Assembly (NCBI GenBank): GCA_002439755.1
Contig: DJPH01000044.1
Coordinates: 1 to 64,000 of the forward strand
Length of the DNA stretch: 64,000 nucleotides
Reading direction: 5' to 3'
Origin: Prevotellaceae bacterium UBA6417
GTDB taxonomy: Bacteria > Bacteroidota > Bacteroidia > Bacteroidales > Bacteroidaceae
Shown: positions 35,208 through 42,937 of the stretch, one piece after another
Layout: every line of letters starts with the position of its first letter
Numbering within the stretch: position 1 is the first letter of the stretch
Made by a program: the position numbers and the translations under genes
The notes under the pieces: generated by a model
What the model was told of the DNA's origin: nothing
The model's input: the letters and a program-made list of their open reading frames with translations, nothing else
The model's database searches: none

Positions 35208-35291
35208 GCAGGTAAGACCTTTAAAGTCTTTGTGCTTTATGAAAAAAAGAGTGCCGCAACAGCTGTTTCCTGCCTTTGCGGAGCCTGTGTC

Positions 35292-36443
35292 TTACACTTC
35301 GCGAAATTTGAAGTCGCGTCCGCCCTGTTTCTTGAACCATCGGTGGGTCACCAGCAGGTAGAAGGCCAGTGCCGCTGCCGAGAGAATCAATGCCAGCAGG
35401 GTTGTGTCGGCTTTTGTGCCGGCCAGAAAGAATCCGATGCACATTCCACTGCACGATGTCAGCACATAGGTTTGTTGCAGGGTGCCTCTCTGGCAGTGGT
35501 TGGACAGTTTCAGAAAGTACAGCAGGAACCGCGATACCGTCCATCCTATTCCTGCTCCCAGCATGAAGAAAGCCACATACAGAATGCGTGTTTCATACTG
35601 CATCATCAGAAGGGCCATGGAGGCCATTATGAGCAGGAGTCCCGCAACGGCGTCGGCCCGTTCGTCGGCCGATTCGAAAAAGTTGCGATGAACGATATAG
35701 GCTGCCAGCAGTCCCAGGGCCGCCATGCCCAGGCAGGCCGGCGGTATCAGGCTTCCCAGCAGCATGCCTTCGACTATGGCCACGGGCAGCAGGTTGAGCA
35801 CGAGCACCCATGCCTGAGGCTGCCAAAAGCGGTCAAGCGAGAGCAGCGGCACCCGGTTGGGGGCGCGAAAGGGCACTTTCAGGCTTATGAAAGGCAGCAT
35901 GCCGGCTATCACTGCACAAGACGAAGCCTGAAGCAGATAGGCTGACGTGTGGCCGCGCAAGAGCCACCATGCCGCTATGAGGCCGAGCGGCAGACTGAGC
36001 CGCCCGAACCACAGAAAATGGTAGTCGGTCTGTGTGCGGCGCTGCGAACACGACAAATCGTTAATCAGCGTGCCGCCCAACGACATCTCGAACACGCCGA
36101 AGCACATGCCTTCAAGCAGCCGTATGGCGGCCAGCTGCCACAGTGTTGCGGCTTCGGCCAGTGCCGGTCCTGCCAGGGCCAGCCCCGTTATGGCGCAAAG
36201 GCATACCCGCTTGCGCCTGAAAGCGTCGACGAGGTAGGCATTGAAAGGTCCCGGCACAAACATGCCGATGCAAAACACTGCTCCGCAGAAACAGGTGCTT
36301 GTCAGGGTCTCGCCGTTTTCGCCCGACCATGCACGGAACATGGGAAAGCGCATGAAAACGGCCAGTGTAATGAAAAAATGGGTGAAGCACATCTTGCAGT
36401 ATTCTGCGTTCCAGAAAGTGTCGGGCTTCTTTATGTCTTCCAT
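35292..36443 (-). CDS. Major facilitator superfamily transporter
   Basis: A 383-aa membrane protein with about eleven to twelve hydrophobic segments and MFS-like cytoplasmic loops (VDAFRRKRVC between helices 2 and 3). The substrate cannot be inferred. It lies 96 bp after panB on the same strand and may be co-transcribed with panB and the HAD gene; no terminator with a T-run is seen in the gap. Confidence 0.85.
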   Translation of the reverse strand: MEDIKKPDTFWNAEYCKMCFTHFFITLAVFMRFPMFRAWSGENGETLTSTCFCGAVFCIGMFVPGPFNAYLVDAFRRKRVCLCAITGLALAGPALAEAATLWQLAAIRLLEGMCFGVFEMSLGGTLINDLSCSQRRTQTDYHFLWFGRLSLPLGLIAAWWLLRGHTSAYLLQASSCAVIAGMLPFISLKVPFRAPNRVPLLSLDRFWQPQAWVLVLNLLPVAIVEGMLLGSLIPPACLGMAALGLLAAYIVHRNFFESADERADAVAGLLLIMASMALLMMQYETRILYVAFFMLGAGIGWTVSRFLLYFLKLSNHCQRGTLQQTYVLTSCSGMCIGFFLAGTKADTTLLALILSAAALAFYLLVTHRWFKKQGGRDFKFREV

Positions 36444-36539
36444 CGTGTCTTTGAAATAAATACGGAGTTGCCGCCTGCCGGGTAGCGTGCCGTTCGGGCG
36501 GCTCGATGTCTGTTATGGTTGCGTTTTTGCCGCTGTGCT

Positions 36540-37361
36540 TCAGTAGGCTTCGTCCTTACCGGGAAAATCCACGTTTTTCACGTCGCTGATATATTGCCCC
36601 ACGGCGTTGTGTATCACGTCGGCCAGATTGGCATAGCGTCTCAGGAATTTGGGCGAGAAGCTCTGGTCCATGCCCAGCATGTCGTTGACAACGAGCACCT
36701 GCCCGTCCACTCCGCTGCCGGCTCCTATGCCGATGACGGGGGCTGCCACTTCTTTTGCCACGCATTCGGCCAGCCGGGCCGGAATCTTTTCCAAAACGAT
36801 GGCACAGCATCCTGCCTCGTCGAGCATGCGTGCATCGTTGATGAGCTTGGCCGCTTCGGCTTCTTCGCGTGCCCTGACGCTGAATGTTCCAAACTTGTTG
36901 ATGCTTTGCGGTGTCAACCCGAGATGACCCATTACGGGAATCCCCGCTGCAAGAATCTTTTTAACGGTTTCTATGATCTCTTCGCCTCCTTCGAGCTTCA
37001 CACAGTCGCAACCGGTCTCCTGCATGATGCGGATGGCGTTGCGCACGCCTTCGGTACTGTTGACCTGATAGGTGCCGAACGGCATGTCGCACACCACAAA
37101 GGCGCGTCTCACCGCTCTGGCCACCGAGCGTGCGTAGATTATCATCTCATCCAGCGTGATGGGCAGCGTCGTAGGGTTGCCTTCCATCACATTCGATGCC
37201 GAATCGCCTATCAATACGGCGTCGATGCCGGCCTCGTCTACCAGCCGCCCCATGGTATAGTCATATGAGGTGAGCATGGCTATTTTCTTGCCTTGCTTTT
37301 TCATTTCGCGCAGGCGTTGGGTGGTCACCTTGCGTGTGTCGTCTACTAAATATCCGCTCAT
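36540..37361 (-). CDS. panB: 3-methyl-2-oxobutanoate hydroxymethyltransferase
   Basis: A 273-aa enzyme that adds a hydroxymethyl group from methylenetetrahydrofolate to alpha-ketoisovalerate, the first step to pantothenate and CoA. Motifs include MLTSYDYTMGRLVDEAGIDA, IGDSASNV, PVMGHLGLTPQ and GIGAGSGVDGQVLV. ATG 37361 (MSGYLVDDTRKVTT) is chosen; the longer frame to 37595 runs antisense-like through the HAD gene end. It is 53 bp downstream of the HAD gene. Confidence 0.96.
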   Translation of the reverse strand: MSGYLVDDTRKVTTQRLREMKKQGKKIAMLTSYDYTMGRLVDEAGIDAVLIGDSASNVMEGNPTTLPITLDEMIIYARSVARAVRRAFVVCDMPFGTYQVNSTEGVRNAIRIMQETGCDCVKLEGGEEIIETVKKILAAGIPVMGHLGLTPQSINKFGTFSVRAREEAEAAKLINDARMLDEAGCCAIVLEKIPARLAECVAKEVAAPVIGIGAGSGVDGQVLVVNDMLGMDQSFSPKFLRRYANLADVIHNAVGQYISDVKNVDFPGKDEAY

Positions 37362-37414
37362 GTCGGTATTATTTAAAGGGTTGAATGCTATGTGGAAACG
37401 GTTGTTTGTTGAAG

Positions 37415-38077
37415 TTATTGTTGGTCGAGTACGGCTTTGAAGTCCTTCATGCCGAATCCTGTGAAGTTGTCTATGCAGATGTCGGCCTTGCGTGCCACTT
37501 CGCTGCGCGGCAAGGTGGTGGCCAGCCCCACGACTTTCATGCCTGCGCGGCGACCGGCTTCGAGTCCGTTGCGCGAGTCCTCGAACACCACGCACCTACT
37601 TATTGGTACACCGACAGCGGCAGCCGCTTTCAGGTAGCCGTCGGGCGACGGTTTTGATTCGCTGAAATCTTCAGCGGTGAGCACGCGGTCGAATTGTGAG
37701 TTGAAATGGGGATGTGCCTTTTCCAGATTCTTCATTTTGTTGCGGTCGGAACTGGTCACGACGGCCGTTTTGACGCCATGCTTATGCAGCTCGTCCAGAA
37801 AGGTTTCAAAGCCGGGAATGTAGTCATACTTCATGTTTTCTTCCCACCTCTCCAGCTTTGCCGTCACTTCGGAAGCCGCCTGTTTGTCGTCATCGAAATA
37901 GTCTTTCAGGATTTGCACCAGTGTGCGTCCTTTGATGCCGGCCGGAAATTCGGGGCAGTCGGGAAGATATTCCTTCCCTATTTTGCTCCAGAACTTACTG
38001 TATTGGGTCTCTGTGTCAACGATGACCCCATCAAGGTCGAATAAGGCCGCCAAAGCCTCTTTGTCTGTATTGTCCAT
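37415..38077 (-). CDS. HAD hydrolase, beta-phosphoglucomutase-like
   Basis: A 220-aa HAD phosphatase or phosphomutase. Motif I is FDLDGVIVDTE (nucleophile Asp and acid/base Asp), motif II VVTSSDRNK, motif III Lys in SKPSPDGY and motif IV VFEDSRNG. The helical cap between motifs I and II places it with beta-phosphoglucomutase-like enzymes, but the substrate is unknown. It has its own well-formed promoter and heads the HAD-panB-MFS series. Confidence 0.92.
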   Translation of the reverse strand: MDNTDKEALAALFDLDGVIVDTETQYSKFWSKIGKEYLPDCPEFPAGIKGRTLVQILKDYFDDDKQAASEVTAKLERWEENMKYDYIPGFETFLDELHKHGVKTAVVTSSDRNKMKNLEKAHPHFNSQFDRVLTAEDFSESKPSPDGYLKAAAAVGVPISRCVVFEDSRNGLEAGRRAGMKVVGLATTLPRSEVARKADICIDNFTGFGMKDFKAVLDQQ

Positions 38078-38114
38078 GACTCTCGAATTACAGCATAATT
38101 ATGTTTTGCGACTG

Positions 38115-38145
38115 CAAAGTTAAGCCTTTTCCGTGAAATGGGCAA
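38115..38145 (-). promoter_or_regulatory. Promoter of the HAD-panB-MFS series
   Basis: On the minus strand TTG (38145-38143, within TTTTG), 20-bp spacer, TAACTTTG (38122-38115). It matches the Bacteroidetes consensus well and lies 38 bp before the HAD start. Confidence 0.75.
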
Positions 38146-38351
38146 AATACGTCCCTGTTGTGTGGCGGTGCCGGCACGGACGCTGCGATTCTGATGCGCA
38201 AGGCTGCGATTTGAAAGCCGCAGGGACTCTTTTTGCCCCTTTGCGCCATGAATGGGCGATGTTTCATAAATGGCTGTAAAATTGAGGTCTGTGTCCTTGT
38301 CTTAGCTTGGTTTCAGTAGGCGGTGATGCCTGTTTTACTACTTTTTGAGTA

Positions 38352-38382
38352 TTGCACGGATTGCCGGCGCGCAATAATTTTG
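38352..38382 (+). promoter_or_regulatory. Promoter of the porin-imelysin-DHOR series
   Basis: TTG (38352-38354), 20-bp spacer, TAATTTTG (38375-38382). Transcription would begin near 38389, leaving a leader of about 48 bases before ATG 38437. Confidence 0.75.
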
Positions 38383-38436
38383 CACCGTGAAAAGAAGAGC
38401 CGCCCATGTGTGGCATTCGCTTGATAAATAAAAAAA

Positions 38437-39771
38437 ATGAGAATGATGAAGAAGAAAGGAAATCAGATTTTTAGAATAGTGTTGTCCCTGGTTTGCCTGC
38501 CTGTGTCGGTGGCTCTCACGAGCACATCGGCCACGGCGCAGGCCAAGGGAGATTCCACGCGCAGCGTGGTGAGCCGCCTTTCGGTGGGCGGTTATGGCGA
38601 AGTGGCCTTGTCGCGCAATTTCTATAGTGACAACCAATATCGCTACCGCTATCCCGACAAGTACAGGAACGATCCGAGCAACGGCCGTTTCGACATACCT
38701 CATGCCGTGATCTATCTGAATTATGATTTCGGCAAAGGCTGGACCATGGGGTCCGAGATAGAGTTCGAGCATACGGGAACGGGCAGTGCCATCGAGATTG
38801 AAGACGACGAAGGCGGCGAGTTTGAACACGAGATTGAAAAAGGCGGTGAAGTGGAACTGGAGCAGTTTTGGCTGCAAAAGTCTGTGATGCCGTCCTTGAA
38901 CATACGTGTGGGCCACATTGTGGTGCCCGTGGGTCTCAACAACGCACACCATGAGCCGTTGAACTTTTTTACGGTCTATCGCCCCGAGGGCGAAAACACC
39001 ATTCTGCCCAGCACCTGGCACGACACCGGCATCAGCATCTGGGGCCTTGCCGGCGATTTTCGCTACGAAGTGCAGTGTGTGGCCGGCCTGAACGCCTTGA
39101 TGTTCAGCCGCGACAAATGGATTAACGGCGGTGCAGGATCGGCCTTCGAGTTCAAGCCGGCCAACAAGTACGGCTTTGCCGCACGCATCGACAATTACAG
39201 CATCGAGGGGCTCCGCCTGGGTCTGAGCGGCTATTTCGGACAGTCGTTCCACAACACCTATCCCAACGAGATGGAAGGCGCCGGCAAGACCTACGACAAG
39301 GTGAAGGGCAACGTGCTGATAGGGTCGGTCGACATGACATTCAACCGCTTCAACTGGATTGTGAGGGGGCAGGCCGACTATGGCTTTATATCGGACACGC
39401 CGATGCTGAACAGTGCAAAAATCAATTCGCAGAAAACGTCTCCCTACAACAAGACCTACGTGGGCAAGAATGCCGTTGCCATTGGTCTGGAAGCCGGCTA
39501 TGACATATTTTCGCAGATAGCCTCGCTGAAAGAAGACGGCCGGAAACTCTACCTGTTTGGTCGCTACGAATACTATGACTCGTATATCAAGGAACATACG
39601 CAACCGTCGTTCGACTATACAGCCAAGAAACGCTGGGCAGTGGGCCTGAACTACTTCCCCATCCCGCAGATTGCCGTAAAGGCCGACTATTCGATGCGCA
39701 TGCTCAGGAAGCAATACAACAACGAGCCGTCGCTCAATATCGGCATAGCCTATCAGGGCTTTTTCCTTTAA
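38437..39771 (+). CDS. Outer-membrane porin-like protein
   Basis: A 444-aa protein with a signal peptide ending near TATAQ. The body alternates aromatic and polar residues as in a beta-barrel and ends in Phe-Leu after a last strand (LNIGIAYQGFFL). It resembles phosphate-selective/OprP-like porins of Bacteroidetes. Residues about 108-130 are very acidic (EIEDDEGGEFEHEIEKGGE), an unusual loop that could bind cations. It starts an apparent operon with the imelysin lipoprotein 44 bp downstream, which suggests an iron- or heme-related passage role; this is inference. Confidence 0.82.
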   Translation: MRMMKKKGNQIFRIVLSLVCLPVSVALTSTSATAQAKGDSTRSVVSRLSVGGYGEVALSRNFYSDNQYRYRYPDKYRNDPSNGRFDIPHAVIYLNYDFGKGWTMGSEIEFEHTGTGSAIEIEDDEGGEFEHEIEKGGEVELEQFWLQKSVMPSLNIRVGHIVVPVGLNNAHHEPLNFFTVYRPEGENTILPSTWHDTGISIWGLAGDFRYEVQCVAGLNALMFSRDKWINGGAGSAFEFKPANKYGFAARIDNYSIEGLRLGLSGYFGQSFHNTYPNEMEGAGKTYDKVKGNVLIGSVDMTFNRFNWIVRGQADYGFISDTPMLNSAKINSQKTSPYNKTYVGKNAVAIGLEAGYDIFSQIASLKEDGRKLYLFGRYEYYDSYIKEHTQPSFDYTAKKRWAVGLNYFPIPQIAVKADYSMRMLRKQYNNEPSLNIGIAYQGFFL

Positions 39772-39815
39772 GCCGGAGATGATACACATTAACCTAAAAT
39801 AAAACAACTGATAAC

Positions 39816-41144
39816 ATGAACAAGATTTTCAAATCGGCACTGCTCGCTGCGGCAGCCTGCACATTTTCGCTGAGTTTCACATCGTGCAGCGATGACAACA
39901 ATGACGACCACAAGGACAAGGTGGCCGAACAGAATGCCAGCATACAGAAACTGGCCACGACCTATCTCGACAATGTGGTATATCCCACCTATACCGACCT
40001 GGCCGATGAGGCGGAAAACCTTTACACCAAAATCAGCGCACTCAAAGCCAAGCTGAAAAACAATGAAACCGTGGCCCAGAGCGAAATTGACGCCATCTGT
40101 AGCTCCTACAAGGAAGCGCGCCGCTATTGGGAAGAAAGCGAGGCCTTCCTTTTCGGTGCGGCCAGCGACTTTGAGATTGACCCGCACATCGATACGTGGC
40201 CTCTCGACGTGGAAACCCTTGCCAAGGACCTTAACGACGAGACAAAGATTGCAGCACTGGATGCTGCCGAATCCAACGGCGAAGCCCGCAAATATCTGAC
40301 CAAGGAAAACCTGGGCTTCCACGGCATAGAGTTTATCTTCTTCCGCGACGGCAAGAACCGCCCGGTGGCCATTTTCAACAACGACGAGACCGAAAGTTTT
40401 GAAAACTACTTCAACGGCATGAACGTGACGGGACGCGAAGAAATCATATTCGCCGCCGCCGTGGCCTGTGACCTGCGCGACAAATGCTACCAGCTCGAAG
40501 TGTCGTGGAAAGGCGACAAGGCCAACGCCAACCACGTGGCACGCGTCAAGGAATGTGCCAAAAAATTTGAAGACTACAAGACAACGGTCGAGAAAAACGG
40601 ACTGAGCTATGGCGAGAACTTTCTGGCGAGCGGCACTGCAACAGGAACTCTGAACTCGTGGAAGAAAGCCGTCGAGACAATCCTTATATCCGGCTGCTCC
40701 AACATTTGCGCCGAGGTGGCCGACCAGAAGATGGGACAGGCTTACCGTTGCGCCACGGGCAAACCCGGCTATCATGAAGACGAGGAAACCGGCGAATTGG
40801 TGCAGGACGACCCCAACTATATCGAATCGCCCTACAGCTATAATTCCTATACCGACTTCTACGGCAACATCATGAGCATCAAGAACAGCCTGTATGGCAA
40901 TATCGGCCAAAACGTGTATGATAGCAATTCGGTAATGGCTTACCTGGCCACCTATAACCCTGAGATGAAAGAAGAGCTGCAAGACAAGTTGGAAGACGCA
41001 TTGGAAGCCCTCATAGACTGTCAGAAGAGCGGCCGTTCTTTCCGCCAGGATCCCGGTGCAGCATGCGTCAAAGAAGCCATGGAAGAGGTTACCGAGCTCG
41101 ACAGCTACCTGGGCGAGGTGTCGAAATGGATATTGCTGAATTAA
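39816..41144 (+). CDS. Imelysin-family (M75) lipoprotein
   Basis: A 442-aa envelope protein with lipobox SFTSCSDDN (Cys about 24). The imelysin domain fills the rest, and the hallmark GxHxxE is present as GFHGIEFIFF. Imelysin proteins (IrpA, ICMP, EfeO relatives) are tied to iron uptake and do not work as ordinary peptidases despite the M75 name. The next gene is a di-heme oxidoreductase lipoprotein 42 bp downstream; this pair recurs in iron-regulated loci of several phyla. Confidence 0.9.
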   Translation: MNKIFKSALLAAAACTFSLSFTSCSDDNNDDHKDKVAEQNASIQKLATTYLDNVVYPTYTDLADEAENLYTKISALKAKLKNNETVAQSEIDAICSSYKEARRYWEESEAFLFGAASDFEIDPHIDTWPLDVETLAKDLNDETKIAALDAAESNGEARKYLTKENLGFHGIEFIFFRDGKNRPVAIFNNDETESFENYFNGMNVTGREEIIFAAAVACDLRDKCYQLEVSWKGDKANANHVARVKECAKKFEDYKTTVEKNGLSYGENFLASGTATGTLNSWKKAVETILISGCSNICAEVADQKMGQAYRCATGKPGYHEDEETGELVQDDPNYIESPYSYNSYTDFYGNIMSIKNSLYGNIGQNVYDSNSVMAYLATYNPEMKEELQDKLEDALEALIDCQKSGRSFRQDPGAACVKEAMEEVTELDSYLGEVSKWILLN

Positions 41145-41186
41145 AGCATCACTGCAACGCGACAACTATTCTAAAAGACTTTGAAT

Positions 41187-42872
41187 ATGCAACTGATGAA
41201 AACAAAACTGATGGCTGCCTGCGCCCTGTTTATGCTGACAGCGTCTTGTTCTGACGACAACGACAACAAGGAAATAAGCACCACGGGCGAGGACGACTAT
41301 GCCTATGTAGGGAAAAAGGTGGGAAACTTTCTTGCCGAGGAATGGTATCCGGGCGGCGAACTTGGCACGACGGAAAATACCACGGCTTCGTGCTACGAAG
41401 ACGAAACACAAGCTGTCAACGATGCCGGACTGTTTAATGCCTTCAAGCACGGCGAGCTGCTCTTCGAGCACGATTTCACGGAAAAGAGCACGGCTTCGTT
41501 CGGAGGTCTGGGCCCAGCTTATGTGCGCACGTCCTGCATTGACTGCCATCCGGGCTACGGTCATGGAAAACGCGTGCAAAGCTACAACGCCGACTTTCGC
41601 GGCAACGGCTATCTGCTGGTGGTTTACCATCCGTCCGATGGGTTGAACAGCGATGACGGTCCTTATATTTCGGAAGTGACCAGCATGCCGCAAACGCGGG
41701 CCGTGTCACCGTTTCTGCCGCCTATCGACGAATCGGGCATCCACTTGACGTGGCCGAAAGTTGAGCAGATGGAGAGCGGACTTCCCATGGAGTTTCCCGA
41801 CGGCGAGAAGTATGAGCTGATCTATCCCGAACTGAGCATAGACCAGGCGGCTTTCAACACCGACCCCAAGCCTACGAATCTGGCCTTCCGCCTGGAGTCG
41901 ACAATCGGTCTCTATGGCACGGGATTGCTCGATGCCATCCCCGAAGATTCCCTGAAGGCGCAATATATGAAGACGGCCAAGTATGTGGAACTGAACCCGC
42001 AGATTTGGGACAACGACAAGAACGACTGGGCTGCCTCGGCATGGTATACGCTGGCCGACGGCACGAAGAAAATCAAGCGCTTTACCTATGCCCTGACGCG
42101 CGCTTCACTGCAGGATGGCGCCGGTGCCAATGCCGTTTGGAACATTCCCAACGTGAGCCGCAGCGACCGCCCGAAACTTTATACCACTACGGCGTGGGCC
42201 ACTGCCATGTCGAAGAACAAGGATGTCATTGCCAAGATTAAGGCCAACCCCAAGTCGCCTTATTATGCCGATGGGACTGACGAAAAGATTGCCGAGGCGG
42301 TGAAAACCCTACTCGACCCTTCTACCAATCAGTTTGACAATCCGTACCACAAGTTTGTGCCTGAGATGACCGACACTACCTTTTGGCAGTACATGGTGTG
42401 GCAGCGCGGTCTGGCCGTTCCCCGTGCCCGTGATCTCAATGACGCAACCGTGCAGCGCGGCAAGAAAGTGTTTAACGAGATTGGCTGTGCCACCTGTCAC
42501 CGCCCCAAATGGACTACGGGGCCTGACAATTACTGGAAACCGAGTATGATGGTCAAAAACAACCTGCCGTTGCCGCAATATCCCAACCAGACGATTTATC
42601 CGTATACCGATATGGTGCAGCACAGGTTGTATATGAAGAACGGCATACACGGTTCGTGGTGTCGCACCACTCCGCTCTGGGGACGTGGACTCTCTGAGCA
42701 GAACACCGGAGCCGAAGACCGTCTGCACGATTGCCGTGCGCGCAACGAGGTGGAAGCCATCATGTGGCATGCTTACAGCAAGAAGAGCGAGGGCTACGAG
42801 TCGGCTTACAAGTTCTACCAATTGCCCAAGAAGGATCGTGACGCGGTGGTGAAGTTCTTGCGCTCCATTTGA
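41187..42872 (+). CDS. Di-heme cytochrome c peroxidase-like oxidoreductase (DHOR), lipoprotein
   Basis: A 561-aa protein of the di-heme oxidoreductase (thiol oxidoreductase-like) family. The lipobox is LTASCSDDND. Two heme c sites are visible: CIDCH (about 120) and CATCH (about 435). ATG 41187 is used; ATG 41196, giving MKTKLMAACALFM, is equally possible, whereas the longer frame would need TTG 41181. The family is linked to imelysin proteins in iron acquisition, possibly by redox change of iron or heme; this is inferred from context. Heme attachment needs the cytochrome c assembly system that follows at 42938. Confidence 0.9.
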   Translation: MQLMKTKLMAACALFMLTASCSDDNDNKEISTTGEDDYAYVGKKVGNFLAEEWYPGGELGTTENTTASCYEDETQAVNDAGLFNAFKHGELLFEHDFTEKSTASFGGLGPAYVRTSCIDCHPGYGHGKRVQSYNADFRGNGYLLVVYHPSDGLNSDDGPYISEVTSMPQTRAVSPFLPPIDESGIHLTWPKVEQMESGLPMEFPDGEKYELIYPELSIDQAAFNTDPKPTNLAFRLESTIGLYGTGLLDAIPEDSLKAQYMKTAKYVELNPQIWDNDKNDWAASAWYTLADGTKKIKRFTYALTRASLQDGAGANAVWNIPNVSRSDRPKLYTTTAWATAMSKNKDVIAKIKANPKSPYYADGTDEKIAEAVKTLLDPSTNQFDNPYHKFVPEMTDTTFWQYMVWQRGLAVPRARDLNDATVQRGKKVFNEIGCATCHRPKWTTGPDNYWKPSMMVKNNLPLPQYPNQTIYPYTDMVQHRLYMKNGIHGSWCRTTPLWGRGLSEQNTGAEDRLHDCRARNEVEAIMWHAYSKKSEGYESAYKFYQLPKKDRDAVVKFLRSI

Positions 42873-42889
42873 GTTTTCTTTATTGATGA

Positions 42890-42921
42890 TTGTGGAAATT
42901 GTGCCAAAAGCTGTAATTTTG
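42890..42921 (+). promoter_or_regulatory. Promoter of the ccsA-like gene
   Basis: TTG (42890-42892), 21-bp spacer, TAATTTTG (42914-42921), 16 bp before ATG 42938. The gene can therefore be expressed apart from the upstream DHOR series. Confidence 0.7.
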
Positions 42922-42937
42922 GCACAATTCCATTTTT

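Larger units (their letters stand above)
38078..38436. other. Divergent intergenic region, HAD / porin
   Basis: This 359-bp gap holds two outward promoters, one for HAD (38115-38145) and one for the porin (38352-38382). The middle (about 38150-38350) has no convincing reading frame, RNA gene or long repeat; only a short stem, CTGCG/CGCAG near 38204-38222, is seen. Space for operators is ample, but no Fur-like box was recognised. Confidence 0.7.

Noticed and set aside
35221..35291. Possible small gene or RNA between ileS and the MFS gene
   Set aside because: No conserved frame, no hairpin plus T-run and no -7 element pointing into the gap were found.
38204..38240. Short stem CTGCG/CGCAG followed by CTTTTT as a terminator
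   Set aside because: No plus-strand gene lies upstream for it to end, and the stem is only 5 bp.
38338..41165. Long minus-strand frames opposite the porin and imelysin genes
   Set aside because: They lack recognisable domains, have no promoter elements and lie fully antisense to genes with clear families and signal peptides.
41181..41186. TTG start for the di-heme oxidoreductase
   Set aside because: ATG 41187 and ATG 41196 both lie just downstream and give normal lipoprotein signals; TTG starts are rare.
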